NCBI GenBank assembly: GCA_039185015.1
Contig: JBCDAU010000040.1
Coordinates: forward strand, 1 to 51,787
Reading direction: 5' to 3'
Length of the DNA stretch: 51,787 nucleotides
Origin: JBCBSZ01 sp039185015
GTDB taxonomy: Bacteria; Actinomycetota; Acidimicrobiia; Acidimicrobiales; Poriferisodalaceae
Shown: one piece after another, positions 30,107 through 36,582 of the stretch
How positions within the stretch are numbered: the stretch's first letter is position 1
Layout: every line of letters begins with the position of its first letter
The notes under the pieces: model-generated
The model's database searches: none
Told to the model about the DNA's origin: nothing
Seen by the model: only the letters and a program-made list of their open reading frames with translations
Position numbers and translations under genes: made by a program

Positions 30107-31143
30107 GCGGACCTCAGCGTGGCCGCCCACTGCGCAGCCACCGTCGACAGGGAGAACCGCTCGCGGCAGCGGGCTGTCGCCGCGGTTCCCCACTCATGCT
30201 GGCGGGTCGCGGCCTCCCGAATCGCCTCGCTCAGGCCACGGAGCGCGGTGGGCTCGACGAGGAGACCGGTCATGCCGTGCTCGACGACCTCGCCCACGCC
30301 GCCGACATCCGTGGCCACGACGGGTAGGCCGCAGAGGCCGGCCTCGATCACGACGGCGGGCATGCCCTCGGTCCGGCTGGGGAGCACGAGGACGTCGGCG
30401 GCCTCGTACCAGGGCCGCACGTCATCGAGCGGTCCGACGAACCGGACCGGTGCAGTCGCTTCCGAGGCTCTCGCCTCCAGAGCGATCCGTTGCGGTCCGT
30501 CGCCGACGACGACCAGGGTCGTGTCGGCCTCGCCGTCGACCGCGTCGATGGCCGCGTCGATGCGCTTCTCCTCGCTCAACGCACCGACGGCGAGCACGAC
30601 GCGCTCGTCGCCGATGCCGAGCTCGTCGCGGCGTGCCGCCCGCACGGTCGTGGCCGGTGGCCTGAAGTGGTCGCTGTCGGCCGCGTTCGGGATGACGTCC
30701 ACGCGGTCGGGGTCGAGGCCGTGGAGCTCGGCGAGGCGCGTCGCGGCGTCCGGCCACAGCGCCACGACCCGCTCGGCTCGGCGCAGCGCCCACCGGACGC
30801 GGGCTCGCCGGAGCCGGTCGGTGACCCAGGCGTCGGGGTCGCCGATGCTGCGGGCGACCATCGGCGGCCCGCCGGTGGTGCGGGCGAGCGCTGCGACCGG
30901 CAGCGAGGTCGAGCCGTTGGCGATCACGACGTCGTGGGCGCGCGTCCGACGGACGGCCCGGGCCACGGCCGGCGGATCGAGGCGGCCGCGACCGACGGCA
31001 TCGATGAGCAGCTCGCCGGCGGCCGACATCGCGAGCACGGCCGTCTCGATCCCGTGGTCGCCGTCGAGCCGCTGAGCGAGCTCGGTCGCGAACACCTCGG
31101 CCCCGCGACGCCGTCGGGACGCGACGAGCGAGAGCGCCCTCAT
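30100..31143 (-). CDS. GT4 family glycosyltransferase
   Basis: A 347-residue GT4 protein. It opens with ALSLVASRRRRGAEVFATEL, and its donor-site motif is SRTEGMPAVVIEAGLCGLP followed by VVATDVGG. The C-terminal tail, ending AAQWAATLRS, closely resembles that of the enzyme at 33293-34591 (AAWAATLKS). The two share the whole donor half and are paralogs. The ATG overlaps the next upstream gene's stop (ATGA), so it is second in a leftward operon starting at 32255. Sugar and acceptor are unknown. Confidence 0.92.
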   Translation of the reverse strand: MRALSLVASRRRRGAEVFATELAQRLDGDHGIETAVLAMSAAGELLIDAVGRGRLDPPAVARAVRRTRAHDVVIANGSTSLPVAALARTTGGPPMVARSIGDPDAWVTDRLRRARVRWALRRAERVVALWPDAATRLAELHGLDPDRVDVIPNAADSDHFRPPATTVRAARRDELGIGDERVVLAVGALSEEKRIDAAIDAVDGEADTTLVVVGDGPQRIALEARASEATAPVRFVGPLDDVRPWYEAADVLVLPSRTEGMPAVVIEAGLCGLPVVATDVGGVGEVVEHGMTGLLVEPTALRGLSEAIREAATRQHEWGTAATARCRERFSLSTVAAQWAATLRSAC

Positions 31144-32255
31144 GGCGCGGACCGCCGGAGCCAGGCCGCCTCGAGGTCGAGGACGTGCTCCAGGTCGAAG
31201 CGTGCGGCCGCGGCCCGCACCGCGGCGCGGTCGATCGAGGTGGGTGCGGCGAGGATGGCGTCGGCCAGGGCTGCGACGTCACCGGTCGGGACGAACAGCG
31301 CCTGCTCGGCGGTGACCTCGCGGGTGACGGGGAGGTCGGTGGTGACGATCGGGAGGCCCGTGGCCATCGCCTCGATCAGGGCGCCGCCGAGGCCCTCGTA
31401 GCGCGACGGGAACGCGAACACGTCGAGCCCGGGCAGGACGTCCGCGGCGACGTCGTCCTGGTGGCCGAGGAGGCGGACGCGCTCGTCCAGGCCGAGCCGC
31501 CCGATCTCGCTGCGCAGCAGCGCGCTGGTCCCCCCGTCTCGCCCGGCTTGGACGAGGAGCACCTCGGTTCCTCGCCGGGCGATGGCGTCGACCGCACCGA
31601 TCAGCGCGTCGAGGCCCTTCTGTCGTTCGTGGCGTGCGACGTTGCCGACGACGAGGGTGTCGTCGCCGGCGCCCCACTCCTTCCGGAGGCGCCGCCGGTC
31701 GTCGGGTCGAGCGTCGTAGCGGTCGAGCTGTCGTCCCCGCGGGATGACCTCGATGCGGTCGGGGTCGATCCGCATGTGCGCGACGGCGGAGTCCTTCACC
31801 GCCTGGGTGATCGCCCGGAAGCCGTGGGACAGGCGGGCGGTCGCACCGTCGGCGAGCCGGTTCGCTTCGAAGGGGACCCGGCGGACGTGTGGATCGTCGA
31901 GCCGCACGGGATCGTAGGTCGTGTTGACGAGCGTGCCGACGGACCGAGTGCCGGCGAGGCGGGCTCCGACGCGGCCGACGAGGTCGGCGGATTGGACCGA
32001 CGTGTGGGCCAGGTCGACGGGGTCGGCGCGCAGCGAGCGGCGAATCGCTCCGATGCGACGGACCCGGTCGCCGCCGATCACCTCGACCGGGACGCTCGAC
32101 CGCTCGACGATGTCGTGGCTGCCGTGGGGTCGGCGGTCGAAGCAGATGATCCTCGGCTCGATGCCCCGCTCGATCAGCCCGGGCAGGCTGAGCTCGAGCG
32201 AGCGCTCGGCACCGCCGGCGCCGAGGCTCGGGATGATGAACGCAACCCGGGCCAT
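31140..32255 (-). CDS. GT4 family glycosyltransferase, first gene of the leftward operon
   Basis: A 371-residue GT4 protein beginning ARVAFIIPSLGAGGAERSLEL, the N-terminal glycine-rich G-G-A-E-R loop. The donor side has FPSRYEGLGGALIEAMATGLP and IVTTDLP. Although the frame stays open far upstream, ATG 32255 is the start because it sits exactly at the family N-terminus. A TAGCGT hexamer lies 8 bases before it, and a divergent epimerase begins at 32367. It heads the operon that runs through the GT4-PGT fusion and the NeuD-like gene. Confidence 0.92.
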   Translation of the reverse strand: MARVAFIIPSLGAGGAERSLELSLPGLIERGIEPRIICFDRRPHGSHDIVERSSVPVEVIGGDRVRRIGAIRRSLRADPVDLAHTSVQSADLVGRVGARLAGTRSVGTLVNTTYDPVRLDDPHVRRVPFEANRLADGATARLSHGFRAITQAVKDSAVAHMRIDPDRIEVIPRGRQLDRYDARPDDRRRLRKEWGAGDDTLVVGNVARHERQKGLDALIGAVDAIARRGTEVLLVQAGRDGGTSALLRSEIGRLGLDERVRLLGHQDDVAADVLPGLDVFAFPSRYEGLGGALIEAMATGLPIVTTDLPVTREVTAEQALFVPTGDVAALADAILAAPTSIDRAAVRAAAARFDLEHVLDLEAAWLRRSAP

Positions 32256-32263
32256 CGATGCGG

Positions 32264-32269
32264 ACGCTA
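32264..32269 (-). promoter_or_regulatory. Putative leaderless -10 (TAGCGT, minus strand)
   Basis: TAGCGT ends 8 bases before ATG 32255. TGGACG about 18 bases further upstream could be a weak -35. It would drive the leftward glycan operon. Confidence 0.4.
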
Positions 32270-32270
32270 C

Positions 32271-32299
32271 CCACCGTGCGCGGTGAGCGTCCACGGTGG
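32271..32299. promoter_or_regulatory. Inverted repeat in divergent promoter region
   Basis: The perfect 8-base arms CCACCGTG (32271-32278) and CACGGTGG (32292-32299) are separated by 13 bases. They lie just upstream of the leftward glycosyltransferase -10 and ahead of the rightward epimerase. This is a possible operator. No regulator gene is next to it. Confidence 0.35.
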
Positions 32300-32366
32300 T
32301 ACGAGGGGTGGTGATCCTGCACCCGGTGTGGTCGTACCCTGCGGCGATCGGACGACGGGAGTCGAT

Positions 32367-33296
32367 GTGCGGGTCGTGGTGACGGGCGGGGCGGGCTTCA
32401 TCGGAGCGAACCTCAGCGCGGCCTTGGTCGCCGCGGGCGTCGACGAGGTCGTCGCGCTCGACGACCTCAGCACCGGACGGCCCGACAACCTCGCGGGGTG
32501 CCGAGCGAAGCTGATCGAGGGGTCGATCCTCGACGAGGGCCTCCTCGACGAGGTCATCACCGGATCCGATGCCGTCGTGCACCTCGCCGCCCGACCGTCG
32601 GTGCCCCGATCCATCGAGGATCCGATGGCGAGCCACACCGCCAACGCGACCGGCACGCTCATGGTGCTCGAGGCCGCCCGCCGGGCAGGTGGGCCCCAGG
32701 TCATCGTCGCCTCCTCCTCGAGCGTCTACGGCGCCAACCCGACCCTGCCGAAGTCGGTCGACCTGCGTCCCCAGCCGCTCTCCCCGTACGCCGTGTCGAA
32801 GCTCGCGACCGAGACCTACGCCCTGAGCCACGCCCACTGCTACGGCCTGCCGGTGCTGGCCTTCCGCTTCTTCAACGTCTTCGGACCCCTCCAGCCCGCC
32901 GGACATGCGTACGCCGCCGTGATCCCGGCGTTCGTGGAGGCGGCCATGGCCGGTCGTCCGATCCCGATCCACGGTGACGGCGGCCAGACCCGCGACTTCA
33001 CCTACGTCGGCTCGCTCTGCTCGGTGATCTGTGACGCCGTGCTCCGCCGGGTGACCAGCGCCGAGCCGGTCAACCTGGCGTTCGGGTCGCGGCTGAGCCT
33101 GCTCGATGTCGTCACGATGATCGAGGAGTCGATGGGCCGGTCGCTCGAACGGGAGCATGGGGCGTCGCGGGCCGGGGACGTGCGCCACTCCCAGGCCGAT
33201 CAGGGTCCGCTGCGAGCGCTGTTCCCCGAGGTCGAGCCGACGCCGTTCCGTGACGGGCTCGAGGCGACGATCGACTGGTTCCGGTCGCTTCCCTAG
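32367..33296 (+). CDS. NAD-dependent sugar epimerase/dehydratase (extended SDR)
   Basis: A 309-residue extended SDR of the UDP-glucose 4-epimerase type. NAD-binding is GGAGFIGANL, the catalytic motif is SPYAVSK with Tyr and Lys, the Ser is in ASSSSVYG, and FRFFNVFGPLQ is typical of GalE-like enzymes. GTG 32367 is the start: GGGAG lies 5 bases upstream and it gives the expected RVVVTGGAG opening. TACCCT at 32335-32340 is a possible -10. It presumably supplies an epimerised nucleotide sugar, such as UDP-Gal, UDP-GalNAc or UDP-GalA, to the surrounding glycosyltransferases. Its TAG stop shares a CTAG with the convergent gene. Confidence 0.9.
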   Translation: MRVVVTGGAGFIGANLSAALVAAGVDEVVALDDLSTGRPDNLAGCRAKLIEGSILDEGLLDEVITGSDAVVHLAARPSVPRSIEDPMASHTANATGTLMVLEAARRAGGPQVIVASSSSVYGANPTLPKSVDLRPQPLSPYAVSKLATETYALSHAHCYGLPVLAFRFFNVFGPLQPAGHAYAAVIPAFVEAAMAGRPIPIHGDGGQTRDFTYVGSLCSVICDAVLRRVTSAEPVNLAFGSRLSLLDVVTMIEESMGRSLEREHGASRAGDVRHSQADQGPLRALFPEVEPTPFRDGLEATIDWFRSLP

Positions 33297-34591
33297 AAGA
33301 CCGACTTCAGCGTCGCCGCCCAGGCGGCGGAGATGTCGGTGAGATCGAAGAGATCCCGGCAGCGGGCGGAGGCCGCCTGGCCCCAGTCGCCGCGGTGGGT
33401 CATGGCCTGGCGGATCGCGTCGCCGAGCTCGCCGATCGAGTTGCGGGCGAGGAGGAGACCGGTCTCCTCGTGGACCACGACGTCGCGTGCGCCGCCGACG
33501 TCGGTCGCCACCACCGGCAGACCGCACAGACCGGCTTCGATCGCCGCCCGCGGGATTCCCTCGCTGCGGCCGGGAACGACGGCGACCTCGGCGACCTGGT
33601 ACCAGGGGAGCGCCTCGCTGCTCGCGCCGACGAAGCGGACCGGGGCGACGGTCGCCTTCTGCGTCAGCGCCTCGCGCTCGGGGCCGTCCCCGATCACGAC
33701 CAGCAGGAGGTCGTCGGCGCCGGTGACGGCCTCGATGGCCGCATCGATGCGGGAGTCGGCGGTGAGCTCTGCGACGACGAGGACGACGTGCTGGTCCTCG
33801 ACGCCGAACTTGCGGCGGACCATGACGCGGTCGAGGTTGTTGGCCGGGGCGAAGGCCGAGGTGTCGACACCGGTCGGGATGACGTCGATCTGCTCGGCGC
33901 TGACGTCGCCCAGCTCGACGAGGCGCTTGCCGGCGGCCAGCCACGGCACGACGACGCGGTCGGCGGCACGAAGCGCGGCGAGCGTCCTGGTCCGCTCTCG
34001 GTCGTCGCCGACCCAGGCCGTGTGGTCGCCGTCGTTGCGGACGACCAGCGCCGAGTTGCCGCGCTTGAGCTTGGCGCAGGCCCGCAGGGCGCCGGTGTCG
34101 AAGGTGAGGATCACCTGGGCGTCCTTGGCCCGCTTGCCGAGCTTGCTCCCGAACCCTCGACTCGGGCTCAACGTCTCCATCGGGAGGTCGGTGTGGTGGG
34201 CCGTCTCGCTCGTGAAGGCGAGCAGTTCCAGGTTGACCCCCTGTTGCCCGAGCGCGTTGGCGAGCTGGACGGCCTCCTGGGCCGGGCCGTTGGGCCGGCG
34301 GGACGACACGATGCCCAACGCCTGGATCGCGCCCCTGAACCCGCGTGCCGAGTGACCATCCGATGCGATCGGTCGCCCGCGATAGGAGCTCGCCGCCGGG
34401 GCGTGGTCGCCGTCGTCGGTCGCCGGTGCGTCGGACGTCGCGATCGGTCGCCCGCGGTAGGAGTCGGCGGACGGAGGCGTGGCATGAGCGGCATCGACCG
34501 GGGTGGGGTCGGCGATGGGGCGCCCACGGAAGGTCGTCGCCGTCGGGGGAGTCTCGGGCGCGTCAGCGATCGGCCGACCCCGGTAGCTCAT
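33293..34591 (-). CDS. GT4 glycosyltransferase with N-terminal (Y/F)RGRPIA repeats
   Basis: A 432-residue protein. Residues 1-80 are low-complexity and Ala/Pro/Asp-rich, with four copies of (Y/F)RGRPIA at 3-9, 21-27, 45-51 and 70-76, then a degenerate FRGAIQA at 85-91. Residues about 90-432 are a GT-B GT4 enzyme with GRSEGIPRAAIEAGLCGLP and VVATDVGG, paralogous to the protein at 30100-31143. ATG 34591 places the first repeat directly after the start; GTG 34615 is a possible earlier start. The tail may be a disordered docking region that tethers the enzyme to partners. That is inference. The motif is not one I can assign to a described function. Confidence 0.85.
   Translation of the reverse strand: MSYRGRPIADAPETPPTATTFRGRPIADPTPVDAAHATPPSADSYRGRPIATSDAPATDDGDHAPAASSYRGRPIASDGHSARGFRGAIQALGIVSSRRPNGPAQEAVQLANALGQQGVNLELLAFTSETAHHTDLPMETLSPSRGFGSKLGKRAKDAQVILTFDTGALRACAKLKRGNSALVVRNDGDHTAWVGDDRERTRTLAALRAADRVVVPWLAAGKRLVELGDVSAEQIDVIPTGVDTSAFAPANNLDRVMVRRKFGVEDQHVVLVVAELTADSRIDAAIEAVTGADDLLLVVIGDGPEREALTQKATVAPVRFVGASSEALPWYQVAEVAVVPGRSEGIPRAAIEAGLCGLPVVATDVGGARDVVVHEETGLLLARNSIGELGDAIRQAMTHRGDWGQAASARCRDLFDLTDISAAWAATLKSVF
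34364..34585 (-). repeat. Four-copy coding repeat, (Y/F)RGRPIA
   Basis: Four near-identical 21-base units encode (Y/F)RGRPIA, spaced 75, 72 and 54 bases apart on the minus strand. Spacer codons diverge much more than the motif codons, so the motif itself seems to be under selection. Confidence 0.85.
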
Positions 34592-34679
34592 CTTCGGGTC
34601 GTGTTCCTCAGCCACACCCCCCGTATCGGCACCTCCCGAGGGAAGTGGAGGGTTGTGCTGCCGATGTGGCGCGACCGGG

Positions 34680-34892
34680 TCAGTCCGACGACAGACGTCG
34701 TCCGAGCTCGAGGGCCTGCTCGACGTCGAGTCCGGCCACGCCGACGAGCCAGGTGGTGATCGGCGCCGCGATCCGCTCGGAGCTGTGGGCGGCGATGCCG
34801 GCCAGCTCGAGCAGCCGCTCGACCGTCTCCTCGTCGGGTGGCGCGACCCCGAGCTCGGCGGCGTAGGTGGCGAGCCATTCCGCAGCGTCCAT
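34680..34892 (-). CDS. Small DUF6457-like protein
   Basis: A 70-residue acidic helical protein. The pattern EWLATYAAELG, ELAGIAAHSSERIAAPITTWLVGVAG fits the small actinobacterial DUF6457 family, which often sits with molybdenum-cofactor or redox genes. Its molecular role is unknown. ATG 34892 is preceded by TACGGT ending 6 bases upstream, so it is probably leaderless. The repeat-bearing glycosyltransferase starts 88 bases downstream on the same strand and may be co-transcribed. Confidence 0.75.
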   Translation of the reverse strand: MDAAEWLATYAAELGVAPPDEETVERLLELAGIAAHSSERIAAPITTWLVGVAGLDVEQALELGRRLSSD

Positions 34893-34898
34893 CGGCCC

Positions 34899-34904
34899 AC
34901 CGTA
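34899..34904 (-). promoter_or_regulatory. Putative leaderless -10 (TACGGT, minus strand)
   Basis: TACGGT ends exactly 6 bases before ATG 34892, the spacing expected when transcription starts at the start codon. No clear -35 is visible. Confidence 0.5.
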
Positions 34905-35023
34905 GTGCCGCCGCGGTGGGGCTCGGCCCGGGGCGGGCACCACGTCCGCCCTCCGGATGCACCACAGGTCCTCAAGCGGACGCGGGTCGCGACCGACAAC
35001 ACAGGTCGAGGAGGAGCACATCC

Positions 35024-35368
35024 ATGTCGCACCTGGTCATCTTCAAGAGCGCCGAAGGCAAGCAGGCGTACCATCAGTCGGCCTCGCTCGACGAGGCGGT
35101 TCGCTTTCTCGAGCACCTCCGCAACGTGGAGCGGGTCGAGCAGGCGAAGCTGTACAAGCTCACCGAGGTGCCGGTGGAGTTCAAGGCCTACTTCCGGGCC
35201 GAGCTCCCCGGGGCCGAGGCCGCTGCGGGCGAGTCCGCGACCCCGCCGGTCGCACCTGCGTCGGTGCCGCCGGTGCCGTCACCGGTCGCCGCGCCCGTTC
35301 CCGAGGCGCCGGTCCCGGCCGACGCCGAGCAGGCCACCAACGGCAAGAGGGGCCTGCTCAAGCGCTGA
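35024..35368 (+). CDS. Conserved small protein with Pro/Ala-rich tail
   Basis: A 114-residue protein. Residues 1-62 form a compact conserved part (SHLVIFKSAEGKQAYHQ, EAVRFLEHLRNVERVEQAKLY, EVPVEFKAYFRAEL) that looks like a family widespread in actinobacteria without assigned function. Residues 63-105 are a Pro/Ala/Val-rich disordered stretch, ending with a basic NGKRGLLKR tail. The start is clear, with GAGGAGG about 8 bases before the ATG. It is a single-gene unit closed by a strong hairpin at 35377. Confidence 0.75.
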   Translation: MSHLVIFKSAEGKQAYHQSASLDEAVRFLEHLRNVERVEQAKLYKLTEVPVEFKAYFRAELPGAEAAAGESATPPVAPASVPPVPSPVAAPVPEAPVPADAEQATNGKRGLLKR

Positions 35369-35376
35369 GCACCCGA

Positions 35377-35402
35377 ACACCGGGCCGAGTCCGGCCCGGT
35401 GT
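35377..35402. terminator. Bidirectional hairpin terminator
   Basis: Perfect arms ACACCGGGCC (35377-35386) and GGCCCGGTGT (35393-35402) extend by one G-C pair to an 11-base stem with an AGTC loop. The hairpin sits between the convergent ends of the small protein (35368) and the methyltransferase (35409). There is no U-tract, as is common in high-GC actinobacteria. Confidence 0.75.
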
Positions 35403-35408
35403 CGCAGG

Positions 35409-36503
35409 TCAGCGAAGTCGGTAGAAGCGGAAGAAGTCGTTGTCGATCGGCAGCACCTCGAGCGTGGCGAATCCGGCGTCGGTGGCGTAGCGCTCGAGCG
35501 TGGATCGGCGCATGACCGTGCCCGTCGCGACCGAGTGGTCGTGCGCCCGCCCGTCCGGCAGGCAGCACAGCAGCGAGAAGCCGTAGAAGATCCGCTCGAC
35601 CTCGTCGGCTCGCCCGGCGAAGTGATCTCCCACGCGCTCGTCCATCACGAGGACCGTGCCCCCGGGTCGGACGAGACGCCGCATCGATGCGAGCACGCTC
35701 ACCGGGTCGGGCAGATCGTGGATGCACTCGAACGCGGTGACGAGATCGTACGAACCGGCTCCCACGGCCTCGGCGGCGTCGACCGCGTGGAACCGGACCC
35801 GATCCTCCAGCCCGCGAGCGGTCGCGATGGAGGTCGCCTCGGCGATCGACGGACGGTCGAGGTCGAAGCCGTCGACGGTCGCTGTCGGGTAGGCCTGAGC
35901 CATGCCGACCGACGACCAGCCGAACCCGCATCCGATGTCGGCCACGCGGCCGCCGGAGCGCAGGGCCTCGTCGACGTCGGGCAGCGACGGCAGGTACTCG
36001 GCGCCGAGCAGGTTCAGGAACATCGGCCGGTTGGCCGCGGCCTGGGCCTGTCGCGCGGCGTCACCCACCTCGTCCCACGAGATGCCCGTGCCGCTGCGGT
36101 AGGCCTCGCACAGCTCGTCGACGTTGCGTCCGAGTGCGCCGACGAACAGCCCGAACGGTCGCACGAAGGCGAGGTTGTCGACCTCGGCGAAGACCTCACG
36201 CTGTGCCTCGTCGAGGTGGAAGCGACGCCGGTCCGTCGGCTCCGACGGGTCGGCGCACTCGACGAACCCGGTGGCGGCCTGCTGCTCGAGCCACTCCCGC
36301 GCGTAGCGCTCGTCGGTGGAGGTGAGCTCGGCGAGAGCGATCGACGTCATCGGACCATGCTCGGCCAGGGCGTCGTACCAACCGAGCCGGTCGCCGAGGT
36401 AGATCGAGAGGGCCTCCATGGCGCCGAGCACCGAGCCGACGACGTGCTCGGCGAGCTCGTCGGTCGGGGTCGTTGCCGGGGTGGTGGTCTCGGTGGTGGT
36501 CAT
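35409..36503 (-). CDS. SAM-dependent class I methyltransferase with N-terminal winged-helix domain
   Basis: A 364-residue protein. Residues about 15-90 are a helical, winged-helix-like dimerisation domain. The Rossmann methyltransferase core starts near 185 with VADIGCGFGWSSVGMA (motif I), FDLDRPSI (motif II), FECIHDLPDPV and VRPGGTVLVMDERVGD. The layout resembles Rv2258c-type mycobacterial methyltransferases. The substrate is unknown. ATG 36503 follows GGAAGGGCAGCG, an acceptable ribosome binding site. It lies 79 bases downstream of the secreted repeat protein on the same strand. Confidence 0.88.
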   Translation of the reverse strand: MTTTETTTPATTPTDELAEHVVGSVLGAMEALSIYLGDRLGWYDALAEHGPMTSIALAELTSTDERYAREWLEQQAATGFVECADPSEPTDRRRFHLDEAQREVFAEVDNLAFVRPFGLFVGALGRNVDELCEAYRSGTGISWDEVGDAARQAQAAANRPMFLNLLGAEYLPSLPDVDEALRSGGRVADIGCGFGWSSVGMAQAYPTATVDGFDLDRPSIAEATSIATARGLEDRVRFHAVDAAEAVGAGSYDLVTAFECIHDLPDPVSVLASMRRLVRPGGTVLVMDERVGDHFAGRADEVERIFYGFSLLCCLPDGRAHDHSVATGTVMRRSTLERYATDAGFATLEVLPIDNDFFRFYRLR

Positions 36504-36582
36504 CGCTGCCCTTCCGCGTCCGGGGTGAGGTTGCGATGCGTGTACGCCGATCCACCCGACGCGGTTCGCGGGCGTGCGCTCG

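Noticed and set aside
32256..33944. Upstream extension of the glycosyltransferase frame beyond ATG 32255
   Set aside because: The extension is antisense to the epimerase and another glycosyltransferase, and its translation is Arg/Gly-rich with no motifs. The family N-terminus begins exactly at 32255.
34364..34585. Regularly spaced 21-base repeats as a CRISPR-like array
   Set aside because: The units are in frame, spacers vary in length and code for a continuous protein, and no cas genes are present.
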